Of a stretch of 47,398 nucleotides of DNA, positions 14,933-23,553 are shown in pieces (positions within the stretch are counted from its first letter, which is position 1; every line of letters begins with the position of its first letter). Both the position numbers and the translations under genes were made by a program. This DNA is from an uncultured Dysosmobacter sp. (GTDB taxonomy: Bacteria; Bacillota; Clostridia; Oscillospirales; Oscillospiraceae). The stretch is from NCBI GenBank assembly GCA_934590165.1, contig CAKTOO010000023.1, positions 1-47,398 on the forward strand, in the 5' to 3' direction. The notes below the pieces were generated by a model. That model ran no database searches, had not been told where the DNA came from, and saw nothing but the letters and a program-made list of their open reading frames with translations.

Positions 14933-14960
14933 ATTATAGGACATTGCTGGAAAAATACAA
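14933..14960 (-). promoter_or_regulatory. Promoter of the ribokinase gene
   Basis: On the minus strand TTGTAT (14960-14955), 16 bases, TATAAT (14938-14933), 30 bases before the start codon. Confidence 0.65.
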
Positions 14961-15131
14961 GTCCTTTTGGAAAAATTAAAAGAAAAACGATTAAATAAAC
15001 AAAAATACAGAGAGAAAATTTGCCTGGGGCCAGAGAACATCATGGCTCCGGGACGGCGGCTACCACCTGACAACGGTCAACATTGGCTGTATTCTTTCAC
15101 GAAAAGCCTTTTGCCTGCCCGACTCAATAAT
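14961..15131. other. Gene-free segment between the ribokinase promoter and guaB
   Basis: About 170 bases of mixed composition: an A-rich part to 15020, then GC-rich sequence. Short open frames on the plus strand have no ribosome-binding site and resemble nothing I know. I see no RNA gene or repeat here. Confidence 0.4.
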
Positions 15132-15167
15132 AAAAATTCGGAGCAGTCCGGAAGGACTGCTCCGAAT
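15132..15167 (-). terminator. Intrinsic terminator of guaB
   Basis: A 14-bp stem (15136-15149 with 15154-15167), loop GGAA; on the minus strand it is followed by TTTTTATTATT. It ends the guaB transcript 14 bases after its stop. Confidence 0.9.
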
Positions 15168-15181
15168 GAGGAGAGGTGTTT

Positions 15182-16693
15182 TCAGCTGCGGTTGCCGGAG
15201 TTAGTGGTATCCTTCAGCAACACATCGTGTGCGCCGCCTTCCACGATGGAGACAGAGGACACCAGGGTCAGCTTGGCCTTCTCCCGCAGCTCGGGGATGG
15301 TCAGAGCGCCGCAGTTGCACATGGTGGAGCGGACCTTGGCCAGGGTGGTGGCCATGCCGTCGGCCAGGGCGCCGGCGTAAGGAACGTAGGAATCCACGCC
15401 CTCTTCAAAGCTCAGCTTTGCGGCGCCGCCCAGATCGTAGCGCTGCCAGTTTCGGGCACGGGCGCTGCCCTCGCCCCAGTATTCCTTCATGTAGCTGCCG
15501 CCAATAAGGACCTTGCTGGTGGGGGACTCGTCAAACCGGGAGAAGTAGCGGCCCAGCATGCAGAAGTCCGCGCCCATGGCCAAGGCCAGGGTGATGTGGT
15601 AATCCTGGACGATGCCGCCGTCAGCGCAGATGGGCACATATACGCCGGTCTCCTCAAAGTATTTGTCCCGCTCTTGGGCCACGTCGATGACGGCGGTGGC
15701 CTGGCCGCGGCCAATGCCCTTGGTCTCCCGGGTGATGCAGATGGAGCCGCCGCCGATACCGATCTTCACAAAGTCGGCGCCGGCGTCCGCCAAGAAGCGG
15801 AAGCCCTCACCGTCCACCACGTTGCCGGCGCCCACCTTCACGGTGTCGCCGTAGTGGTCCCGGATCCACTTCAGGGTACGGGCCTGCCACTCGGAATAGC
15901 CCTCGGAGGAGTCAATGACCAGCACATCCACGCCGGCCTCCACCAAAGCGGGGACCCGCTCGGCATAGTCCCGGGTGTTGATACCGGCGCCCACCACGTA
16001 GCGCTTCTGAGAATCCAGCAGCTCCAGGGGGTTGCCCTTGTGAGAATCATAGTCCTTGCGGAACACAAAGCTCACCAGATGGCCGTCGGCGGAGACGATG
16101 GGCAGAGCATTGAGCTTATGGTCCCAGATGATGTCGTTGGCCACCTTCAGGCTGGTGCCCTCGGGGGCGGAGATGATCTTCTCCACAGGGGTCATAAACT
16201 GGCTGACGGGGGTGGAGGGGTCCATGCGGCTGACCCGGTAGTCCCGGCTGGTGACCAGGCCCAGCAGCTTGCCGATACCGGTGCCGTCATCGGTGACGGC
16301 CATGGTGGAGTGGCCGGTGCGCTCCTTCAAAGCCAGCACATCCGCCAGGGTGTCGCCCAGGCGCAGGTTGGAGTCACTGAACACGAAGCCGGCCTTATAG
16401 TTTTTGACCTTGCGGACCATTTCGGCCTGCTGGTCGATGGGCTGGGAAACATAGATGAAAGCGATGCCGCCCTCCTTGGCCAGAGCGATGCCCATTTTCT
16501 CGCCGGAAACGGACTGCATGACGGCAGAGACCATGGGAACGTTCATGGTCAGGGGGCACTCCTCGCCCTTTTTGAACTTCACCACCGGGGTCTTGAGAGA
16601 GACGTTGGCGGGGATGCACTCAGAGGAGGAGTAACCGGGAACCAGCAGATATTCACTAAAGGTATGAGAAGGTTCCTTGAAAAAATAAGCCAT
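15182..16693 (-). CDS. guaB: IMP dehydrogenase
   Basis: 503 residues. GuaB oxidises IMP to XMP with NAD+, the first committed step to GMP. Visible: the N-terminal barrel strand region, a CBS-domain pair inserted at about 95-215 (VTSRDYRVSRMDPSTPVSQF and FVFRKDYDSHKGNPL), VDVLVIDSSEGYSEWQ, VGAGNVVDGEGF, the active-site loop KIGIGGGSICITRETKGIG with the catalytic Cys, and the flap MKEYWGEGSARA followed by the DLGGA stretch. ATG at 16693 is preferred over an in-frame GTG at 16702, which lies inside the GAGGTGG ribosome-binding site. It follows purL by 72 bases with its own possible promoter and ends at a strong terminator. It is the last gene of the purine block. Confidence 0.95.
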   Translation of the reverse strand: MAYFFKEPSHTFSEYLLVPGYSSSECIPANVSLKTPVVKFKKGEECPLTMNVPMVSAVMQSVSGEKMGIALAKEGGIAFIYVSQPIDQQAEMVRKVKNYKAGFVFSDSNLRLGDTLADVLALKERTGHSTMAVTDDGTGIGKLLGLVTSRDYRVSRMDPSTPVSQFMTPVEKIISAPEGTSLKVANDIIWDHKLNALPIVSADGHLVSFVFRKDYDSHKGNPLELLDSQKRYVVGAGINTRDYAERVPALVEAGVDVLVIDSSEGYSEWQARTLKWIRDHYGDTVKVGAGNVVDGEGFRFLADAGADFVKIGIGGGSICITRETKGIGRGQATAVIDVAQERDKYFEETGVYVPICADGGIVQDYHITLALAMGADFCMLGRYFSRFDESPTSKVLIGGSYMKEYWGEGSARARNWQRYDLGGAAKLSFEEGVDSYVPYAGALADGMATTLAKVRSTMCNCGALTIPELREKAKLTLVSSVSIVEGGAHDVLLKDTTNSGNRS

Positions 16694-16736
16694 TGGGGCC
16701 ACCTCATTTCAAAATATTCTGAAAAGTATTTTTACT

Positions 16737-16764
16737 ATGTTACCACAAATATGCGGAAAAGCAA
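16737..16764 (-). promoter_or_regulatory. Possible guaB promoter
   Basis: On the minus strand TTGCTT (16764-16759), 16 bases, TAACAT (16742-16737), in the gap just after purL. It would allow guaB expression independent of the purine operon. Moderate match only. Confidence 0.4.
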
Positions 16765-16765
16765 C

Positions 16766-19700
16766 TTAAATCGCAAAATAATCCTTGGCGGCCTCAAACA
16801 GGTGCAGGTCATAGTCACCGGGAACATTGCGGTACAGGCCAGGGCCTACCCGCTCCGCGTGACCCATCTTGCCGAGGATGCGGCCATCGGGAGAAGTAAT
16901 GCCTTCGATGGCCCAGGCGGAGCCGTTGGGGTTGAAATCCACATCCATGGTGGGAGCACCGTTCAGGTCCACATACTGGGTGGCGATCTGACCGTTTTCC
17001 GCCAGCTTGCGGAGCAGCTCCTCCTGGCAGAGGAAGCGGCCCTCGCCGTGGGAGATGGGGACGTTCACAATATCGCCTACCTGCATCTTCGCCAGCCACG
17101 GAGAGCGGTTGGCAGCCACCCGGGCGCGGACGATCTTGGACTGGTGGCGGCCGATGACATTATAGCTCAGGGTGGGACAGTTCTCATTGGTGTCGATGAT
17201 CTCGCCGTAGGGCACCAGACCCAGCTTGATAAGAGCCTGGAAGCCGTTGCAGATGCCCAGCATCAAGCCATCGCGGCTGTTCAGAAGTTCATGAGCAGCG
17301 TCTTTGACCGCGGGGTTGCGGAAGAAGGCTGTGATGAACTTGCCGGAGCCGTCCGGTTCGTCGCCCCCGGAGAAGCCGCCGGGAATGAAAATGATCTGGC
17401 TCTGGCGGGCGGCTTCCGCGAAGCGGGCGGTGGAATCGGCCACGCCCTGAGCGGACTGGTTGTTCACCACCAGAATTTCCGGCGTGAGGCCTGCCCGCAG
17501 CACGGCCCGGGCACTGTCGTACTCGCAGTTGGTGCCGGGGAACACGGGAATGAGGACCTTGGGCTTTGCAATGCCTACCTTCGGAGCAGCACGGGTAAAG
17601 GCCGGAGCCTCCAGCACGGGAACGGGGCTGCTGTCTGCGGAGGTGCGGTTGGGATACACATCCTCCAGCACGCCTTCGTTAAGAGCCAGCAATTCTTCGA
17701 TGGAGGCGCGGTCATCGCCGATGACCACGGTGGGCTCCTGGGTGGTGGCACCCAGGAGGACGGCGTATTCGCTGGAGATCTCCTCTGTCAGTTCCGCCAC
17801 GATGGCGCCGGGCATGGCGCTGGAGTACCAGATGTCGCCCACGCGGTCGGCGGCAAAGCCGATGTTGTTGCCAAAGGACATGTTCAGAACGGCCTCCGCC
17901 AGGTTGTTGTCCACGGCCCAGGCGGCGCACACCTTTCCGGCCTCGCTGAGGGCGTGGAAGGATTCCCACACGGCCTGCTGGCCGTCGGCGGTGCCGTCGC
18001 ACAGGAAGACGTATACGCCATGGCCGGCCGCCTTGAACTCAGGGGACAGAACTTTTCCGGCCTTGGAGGGGGCGATGGCGAAGGAGATGAGGGTGGGGGG
18101 CACATCCATGTCCAGGAAGGAGCCGGACATGGAGTCCTTGCCGCCGATGGCGGCCACGCCCAGGTCCAGCTGGGCGTCCAGGGCGCCCAGCAGGGCGGCG
18201 AAGGGCTTGCCCCAGCGGTCAGGCTCCTCCCGGAGCTTTTCAAAGTATTCCTGGAAGGTGAGATAAGCGGCGTGGTAGTCGCAGCCGGCGGCCACCAGTT
18301 TGGCAACGGAGGTGATGACAGAGCGGTAGGCACCCACATAGGGGTCCACGCACATCTGCTCCGGGTCAAAGCCCCAGGCCATGACAGAGCAGTCCTCCGT
18401 CTCCTGGCCCGGCAGCACCGGCAGCAGGGCGGCCATGGCCTGGGCGGGAGTGCGCTGTGTCTTTCCGCCGAAGGGCATCAGCACGGAGCCGGCGCCGATG
18501 GTGGAGTCGAAGCGCTCGGAAAGGCCCCGGCGGGAGGCGCATTTCAGGCTGGAAGCCGTCTCCCGCAGGGAGGTGACGCCGCTCTCGCCCAGGGCGGAGC
18601 GGTCCTTCTGCTCCACAGACACGGTAGTGTGCTTGTCAGCGCCGTTGGTGTCCAGGAAGGCACGGCTCAGGTCCACAATGGTGACGCCGTTCCACTTCAT
18701 GACCATGCGCGGGCTTTCGGTGACCACGGCCACCTGATAGGCCTCCAGATTCTCCTTTTCCGCGGCGGCAATGAAGGAAGCGGCATCCTCGGCGGCTACC
18801 ACCACGGCCATGCGCTCCTGAGACTCGGAGATGGCCAGCTCCGTGCCGTCCAGGCCCTCATACTTCTTGCGGACCTTGTCCAGGTCGATCTCCAGCCCGT
18901 CGGCCAGCTCGCCGATGGCGACAGACACGCCGCCGGCGCCGAAATCGTTGCAGCGCTTGATGAGGCGGGTGACATTGCCGTCCCGGAACAGCCGCTGGAT
19001 CTTCCGCTCCTCGGGGGCGTTGCCCTTCTGGACCTCGGAGGCCATGGTGGTCAGGGACTTGCGGTTATGGCTCTTGGAGGAGCCGGTGGCGCCGCCGATG
19101 CCGTCCCGGCCGGTGCGGCCGCCCAGCAGAATGACCACGTCGCCGGGGGCGGGGCGCTCCCGCACCACGTTCTCCGCCGGAGCGGCGCCCACCACGGCGC
19201 CCACTTCCAGGTGCTTGGCAACGTACCCGGAGTGGTAGACTTCACTGACCTGACCGGTGGCAAGGCCGATCTGGTTGCCGTAGGAGGAGTAGCCGGCGGC
19301 TGCCGTCTGGGCCAGCTTCCGCTGGGGCAGCTTGCCGGGGATGGTGTCCGCCACGGGCGTGCGGGGGTCGCCGCAGCCGGTGACGCGCATGGCCTGATAC
19401 ACATAGGCGCGGCCGGACAGGGGGTCCCGGATGCAGCCGCCGATGCAGGTGGCGGCGCCGCCGAAGGGCTCGATCTCCGTGGGATGGTTGTGGGTCTCGT
19501 TTTTGAACATCAGCAGCCAGTCCTGTTCCTCACCATCCACCGTGGCGGCGACGTGAATGGAGCAGGCGTTGATCTCCTCGCTTTGGTCCAGGTTCTGAAG
19601 CAGGCCCCGCTTTTTCAGGGTCTTGGCGCCAATGGTGGCCATGTCCATGAGAGTCTGGGGCCGGAGACCGGCCTTTTCCTTGCCGTAGACCTCCTCCCGA

Positions 19701-20455
19701 GCGGCCAGATACCGCTCGTAGGCAGCCTTGGTCTCCTTGTCCAGGATCTCCACGGAGTCGATGTGGGTGGAGAAGGTGGTGTGGCGGCAGTGATCGGACC
19801 AGTAGGTGTCCACCACGCGGATCTCGGTGATGGTGGGGTCCCGGTGCTCGTCGTCCCGGAAGTGGGCCTGCAGGAACTTCAGGTCATCCAAGTCCATGGC
19901 CAGGCCCAGATTGTCCAGCAGGGCTGTCAGCGCCGTCTCGTCCATGGCGGTAAAGCCCTCCACAGTCTCCACGGAGGTGGGAACGGCGTACTCCATTTGC
20001 AGGGTGTCCACCGTCTCCAAGCCCGCCTCCCGGGCCTCCACGGGGTTGATGACATAGTGCTTGATTTTGTCCACATCAGTGGGGGTCAGGTCGCCGGAGA
20101 GCAGATAGACCTTGGCGGTGCGGACCGCGGGGCGGTCTCCCTGGGTCATCAGCTGGATGCATTGGCTGGCGGAGTCCGCCCGCTGGTCGAACTGGCCGGG
20201 GAGGTACTCCACAGCAAAGGCGATGTCATCCTCGGCGGGCAGGGCGGCGGTGGCGTCATCCACCTGGGGCTCGGAAAATACCGTCTGCACAGCTCGCTGG
20301 AAGGTCTCCTCATCCAGGCCCTCCACGTCATAGCGGTTCAGCAGCCGCAGCCCTGTCAGGGAGGGGATACCCAGCAGGGATCGCAGCTCATTCAAAAGGC
20401 CGGCGGCCTCCTGCCGGAGAGCTGGCTTTTTTTCCACATAAATGCGTCGTACCAT
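16766..20455 (-). CDS. purL: Phosphoribosylformylglycinamidine synthase, large fused type (PurL)
   Basis: 1229 residues, the single-chain type that joins PurS-like, PurL and PurQ parts; Bacillus uses three proteins. It converts FGAR, glutamine and ATP to FGAM. N-terminal: RRIYVEKKPALRQEA. Synthase core: DTYWSDHCRHTTF, NETHNHPTEIEPFGGAATC and GGRTGRDGIGGATGSS. C-terminal glutamine amidotransferase from about 1000: VFPGTNCEYDSARA, GGFSGGDEPDGSGK, the nucleophile Cys in GICNGFQALIKLGL, and ISHGEGRF with the catalytic His-x-Glu. ATG at 20455 follows GGAGGG and lies 4 bases after the purD stop, so translation is probably coupled; a longer upstream frame lacks PurL similarity. All catalytic motifs appear intact. 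Confidence 0.95.
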   Translation of the reverse strand: MVRRIYVEKKPALRQEAAGLLNELRSLLGIPSLTGLRLLNRYDVEGLDEETFQRAVQTVFSEPQVDDATAALPAEDDIAFAVEYLPGQFDQRADSASQCIQLMTQGDRPAVRTAKVYLLSGDLTPTDVDKIKHYVINPVEAREAGLETVDTLQMEYAVPTSVETVEGFTAMDETALTALLDNLGLAMDLDDLKFLQAHFRDDEHRDPTITEIRVVDTYWSDHCRHTTFSTHIDSVEILDKETKAAYERYLAAREEVYGKEKAGLRPQTLMDMATIGAKTLKKRGLLQNLDQSEEINACSIHVAATVDGEEQDWLLMFKNETHNHPTEIEPFGGAATCIGGCIRDPLSGRAYVYQAMRVTGCGDPRTPVADTIPGKLPQRKLAQTAAAGYSSYGNQIGLATGQVSEVYHSGYVAKHLEVGAVVGAAPAENVVRERPAPGDVVILLGGRTGRDGIGGATGSSKSHNRKSLTTMASEVQKGNAPEERKIQRLFRDGNVTRLIKRCNDFGAGGVSVAIGELADGLEIDLDKVRKKYEGLDGTELAISESQERMAVVVAAEDAASFIAAAEKENLEAYQVAVVTESPRMVMKWNGVTIVDLSRAFLDTNGADKHTTVSVEQKDRSALGESGVTSLRETASSLKCASRRGLSERFDSTIGAGSVLMPFGGKTQRTPAQAMAALLPVLPGQETEDCSVMAWGFDPEQMCVDPYVGAYRSVITSVAKLVAAGCDYHAAYLTFQEYFEKLREEPDRWGKPFAALLGALDAQLDLGVAAIGGKDSMSGSFLDMDVPPTLISFAIAPSKAGKVLSPEFKAAGHGVYVFLCDGTADGQQAVWESFHALSEAGKVCAAWAVDNNLAEAVLNMSFGNNIGFAADRVGDIWYSSAMPGAIVAELTEEISSEYAVLLGATTQEPTVVIGDDRASIEELLALNEGVLEDVYPNRTSADSSPVPVLEAPAFTRAAPKVGIAKPKVLIPVFPGTNCEYDSARAVLRAGLTPEILVVNNQSAQGVADSTARFAEAARQSQIIFIPGGFSGGDEPDGSGKFITAFFRNPAVKDAAHELLNSRDGLMLGICNGFQALIKLGLVPYGEIIDTNENCPTLSYNVIGRHQSKIVRARVAANRSPWLAKMQVGDIVNVPISHGEGRFLCQEELLRKLAENGQIATQYVDLNGAPTMDVDFNPNGSAWAIEGITSPDGRILGKMGHAERVGPGLYRNVPGDYDLHLFEAAKDYFAI

Positions 20456-20459
20456 GTGT

Positions 20460-21740
20460 TTATCCCTCCATTGCGGCCAGCGCCCGTCGGCCGATGTCAT
20501 GGCGCATATATTTGCCGTCAAACGCCACCGTTTCCGCGGCGGCGTAAGCGTCCGCCAGTGCCTTTTGCAGCGTGGGGGCCGTGGCGGTGACGCCCAGGAC
20601 CCGGCCGCCGCTGGTGACCAGCCGGCCATCCTCCGCCAGCTTGTCGCCGGCGTGATAGAGGGTGACATTGGCGGACAGGCTCTCGGGGAAGGTCATGACC
20701 TTGCCCTTTTCGTAGTGGCTGGGATAGCCGCCGGAGGCCAGAATGACGCAGGCGGCGGCACCGCTGTGCCACTCCACATCCAGGTCCGCCAGGGTCTCGT
20801 TTTCCACCGCCTGCATGACTGTCAGCAGGTCTGTTTTCAGCAGGGGCAGCACCACCTGGGTCTCCGGGTCGCCGAAACGGCAGTTGTATTCAATGACCTT
20901 GGGACCGTTGGGGGTCAGCATGAGGCCGAAATACAAACAGCCCTTGAAGGGGCAGCCCTCCGCCCGCATGGCCGCCAGGGTAGGCAGGAAAATGGTGTCC
21001 ATGCACACCTGGGCCACATCGGCGGTATAGTAGGGGTTGGGCGCTACGGTGCCCATGCCGCCGGTGTTGAGGCCGGTGTCGTTGTCCCCGGCCCGCTTGT
21101 GGTCCATGGAGGACACCATGGGGGCGATGGCGGTGCCGTCAGTGAAGGCCAGCACGCTGACCTCCGGGCCGGTGAGGAACTCCTCGATGACGATCTCGTT
21201 TCCGGAGTCGCCGAAGGCCTTGTCCTCCATGATGGTCTTGACAGCGGCCTCCGCTTCTTCCAGATTCCGGGGAATGAGCACGCCCTTGCCCAGGGCCAGG
21301 CCGTCGGCCTTGATGACGATGGGGAAGGAGGCGCTGCGCAGGTATTCCAGCGCCTTGGCGGGATCATCAAACACCTCGTAGGCGGCGGTGGGGATGCCGT
21401 ATTTTTTCATGAGGTTCTTGGAAAAGACCTTGCTGGCCTCAATGCGGGCGGCTTTGGCGTCAGGGCCAAAGCAGGGGATGCCGGCTTCATGGAGCCGGTC
21501 CACGCAGCCCAGAGCCAGGGGATCGTCCGGCGCCACCACGGCGAAGCCGATGGCGTGGGACTTGGCAAAGTCCACGATGGCGGGGATGCCCTTGGCGTCA
21601 ATCGACGGGACGCACACCGCGTCCTGGGCAATGCCGCCGTTGCCCGGCAGAGCATAGATGGTCTCCACGTTGGGATTTTCTTTTAATTTTTTGATAATGG
21701 CGTGCTCGCGGCCACCGCCGCCGACGACCAGAAGATTCAT
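20460..21740 (-). CDS. purD: Phosphoribosylamine-glycine ligase (GAR synthetase)
   Basis: 426 residues, normal for PurD. ATP-grasp enzyme joining phosphoribosylamine and glycine to give GAR. Motifs: MNLLVVGGGGREHAIIKKL at the N-terminus, IYALPGNGGIAQDAV, VVAPDDPLALGCVD, KAARIEASKVFSKNLMKKY, the ATP-binding IVIKADGLALGKGV, DHKRAGDNDTGLNTGGMGT and EYNCRFGDPETQVVLPLL. ATG at 21740 follows GGAGGC; the 17 codons upstream in frame lack PurD similarity. It starts 17 bases after purH and ends 4 bases before purL, both on the minus strand, consistent with one operon. Confidence 0.96.
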   Translation of the reverse strand: MNLLVVGGGGREHAIIKKLKENPNVETIYALPGNGGIAQDAVCVPSIDAKGIPAIVDFAKSHAIGFAVVAPDDPLALGCVDRLHEAGIPCFGPDAKAARIEASKVFSKNLMKKYGIPTAAYEVFDDPAKALEYLRSASFPIVIKADGLALGKGVLIPRNLEEAEAAVKTIMEDKAFGDSGNEIVIEEFLTGPEVSVLAFTDGTAIAPMVSSMDHKRAGDNDTGLNTGGMGTVAPNPYYTADVAQVCMDTIFLPTLAAMRAEGCPFKGCLYFGLMLTPNGPKVIEYNCRFGDPETQVVLPLLKTDLLTVMQAVENETLADLDVEWHSGAAACVILASGGYPSHYEKGKVMTFPESLSANVTLYHAGDKLAEDGRLVTSGGRVLGVTATAPTLQKALADAYAAAETVAFDGKYMRHDIGRRALAAMEG

Positions 21741-21757
21741 GAAGCTGCCTCCGTTCT

Positions 21758-22936
21758 TTAATGATGGAAAAGGCGCATGCCGGTGAAGCACATGGTGATG
21801 CCGTACTTGTTGGCGGTGGCGATGACATGGTCATCCCGGATAGAACCGCCGGGCTCGGCGATGTACTGCACGCCGGACTTGCGGGCACGCTCCACATTGT
21901 CGCCGAAGGGGAAGAAAGCGTCGCTGCCCACGGTCACACCGGACTGTGTGGCGATCCAGGCCTTTTTCTCCTCGGCGGTCAGGACCTCGGGGCGCACCTT
22001 GAAGGTGTTCTGCCACACGCCGTCGGCAAGGATGTCCTCATATTCATCAGAGGTATAGATGTCGATGGCATTGTCCCGGTCAGGGCGGCGGATGTTATCC
22101 ACAAACTGGAGCCCCAGGACCTTGGGATGCTGGCGGAGGTACCAGTTGTCCGCCTTTTGGCCTGCCAGGCGCGTGCAGTGGATGCGGCTTTGCTGGCCGG
22201 CGCCCACGCCGATGGCCTGACCGTCCTTTACGTAGCACACGGAGTTGGACTGGGTGTACTTCAGGGTGATGAGGGAGACGATCATGTCGATCTTTGCCTG
22301 CTGGGGCAGGTCGTGATTTTCTGTGACGATGTTGCCCAACAGTTCCTCGTCAATTTTGAAATTGTTGCGGCCCTGCTGGAAGGTGATGCCGAACACATCC
22401 TTGTACTCCTGGGGAGCGGGCATATAGTCCGGGTCGATCTGCACCACGTTATAGTTGCCTTTCTTCTTGGTTTTTAGAATTTCCAGGGCCTCGTCGGTGT
22501 AGCCGGGAGCAATGACGCCGTCGGACACCTCGGCTTTTAAATAATTGGCAGTGGCGGCGTCGCACACATCGCTGAGGGCCGCCCAGTCACCGTAGGAGCA
22601 CAGCCGGTCAGCACCCCGGGCCCGGATATAGGCGCAGGCGATGGGGGAGAGCTCCGCGCCGTCCTCCACGAAGTAAATTTTACGGTCAGTGTCGCTCAGA
22701 GGCAGGCCCACGGCTGCACCGGCGGGGGAAACGTGCTTGAAGGAGGCGGCGGAGGGCAGGCCGGTGGCGGCCTTCAGCTCCTTGACCAGCTGCCAGGAGT
22801 TAAAAGCGTCCAGGAAGTTGATATATCCGGGCTTGCCGTTCAGGACCGTGATGGGCAAGTCGGAGCCATCCTTCATAAAGATACGGGAGGGCTTTTGATT
22901 GGGGTTGCAGCCATATTTCAGTTCCAGTTCGTTCAT
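21758..22936 (-). CDS. purH: AICAR formyltransferase without IMP cyclohydrolase domain (PurH-type)
   Basis: 392 residues that match only the transformylase part of bifunctional PurH (usually 510-530). Seen: ELKYGCNPNQKPSRI at the N-terminus, SFKHVSPAGAAVG with Lys and His of the active site, CAYIRARGADRLCSYGDW, GVIAPGYTDEALEIL, LKYTQSNSVCYVKDGQAIGVGAGQQSRIHC in outline, SDAFFPFGDNVERARKSG and PGGSIRDDHVIATANKYG. It formylates AICAR to FAICAR with 10-formyl-THF. The N-terminal MGS-like cyclohydrolase domain is absent, so a separate cyclohydrolase (PurO type) must exist elsewhere. ATG at 22936 follows CTGAGGAA. The gap to purN is 11 bases. Confidence 0.95.
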   Translation of the reverse strand: MNELELKYGCNPNQKPSRIFMKDGSDLPITVLNGKPGYINFLDAFNSWQLVKELKAATGLPSAASFKHVSPAGAAVGLPLSDTDRKIYFVEDGAELSPIACAYIRARGADRLCSYGDWAALSDVCDAATANYLKAEVSDGVIAPGYTDEALEILKTKKKGNYNVVQIDPDYMPAPQEYKDVFGITFQQGRNNFKIDEELLGNIVTENHDLPQQAKIDMIVSLITLKYTQSNSVCYVKDGQAIGVGAGQQSRIHCTRLAGQKADNWYLRQHPKVLGLQFVDNIRRPDRDNAIDIYTSDEYEDILADGVWQNTFKVRPEVLTAEEKKAWIATQSGVTVGSDAFFPFGDNVERARKSGVQYIAEPGGSIRDDHVIATANKYGITMCFTGMRLFHH

Positions 22937-22947
22937 GAAAACGTTCC

Positions 22948-23553
22948 TCAGCTTTCTGAAATTTGTTTACATAACATTTCGGCGGCCTGGGGCAGCAGCA
23001 CCCACTCCGCCTGTTCCATGACCCGGCGCTGGAGAATCTCATCCGTGTCGCCGGGAAGAATGTCCACGGCCTTTTGCAGCAGGATACGGCCGCCGTCAGG
23101 GATCTCGTTCACCAGATGCACGGTGGCGCCGGTGACCTTCACGCCCTTACGAAGGGCTGCCTCGTGAACCTTCAGGCCGTACATCCCCTTGCCGCAGAAG
23201 GAGGGGATGAGGGAGGGGTGCACATTGAGGATGCGGTCCGGCCATTGGCGGACAAAGCCCTCGGACAAAATAGAGAGGAAGCCCGCCAGAATGATGACAT
23301 CGATCTTGTATTCCGCCAGTTTCAAGGAAAGAGTGGCCTCAAAGGCCTCCTGACTCATCTGCTTTCTGGGGATGGCGACACCGGGCACGCCATGATTGGC
23401 GGCCCGGGTCAGCGCGTATGCCGTTTCGTTGCTGGCGCAGACCAGAACGATCTGCCCGTGGGGGATGCGGCCCTCCTCCTGGGCCTTCAGCAGGGCTTCC
23501 AGGTTGGTGCCGCCGCCGGAGACCAGCACGGCGATATTGGCTTTTTTCAGCAT
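22948..23553 (-). CDS. purN: Phosphoribosylglycinamide formyltransferase (GAR transformylase)
   Basis: 201 residues, typical for PurN, which formylates GAR with 10-formyl-THF to FGAR. Motifs: IAVLVSGGGTNLEALL (phosphate-binding loop), VIILAGFLSILSEGF, the catalytic Asn/His in RILNVHPSLIPSFCGKGMYG, and VHLVNEIPDGGRILLQ with the conserved Asp. It starts at ATG 23553 inside the last codons of purM (7-base overlap), with the ribosome-binding site within purM. It precedes purH by 11 bases. No PurT is seen here. Confidence 0.95.
   Translation of the reverse strand: MLKKANIAVLVSGGGTNLEALLKAQEEGRIPHGQIVLVCASNETAYALTRAANHGVPGVAIPRKQMSQEAFEATLSLKLAEYKIDVIILAGFLSILSEGFVRQWPDRILNVHPSLIPSFCGKGMYGLKVHEAALRKGVKVTGATVHLVNEIPDGGRILLQKAVDILPGDTDEILQRRVMEQAEWVLLPQAAEMLCKQISES

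Noticed and set aside
15176..20590. Plus-strand open frame of 1804 codons
   Set aside because: It is antisense to guaB and purL, with Gly/His/Val-rich low-complexity translation and no family motifs; high GC keeps it open.
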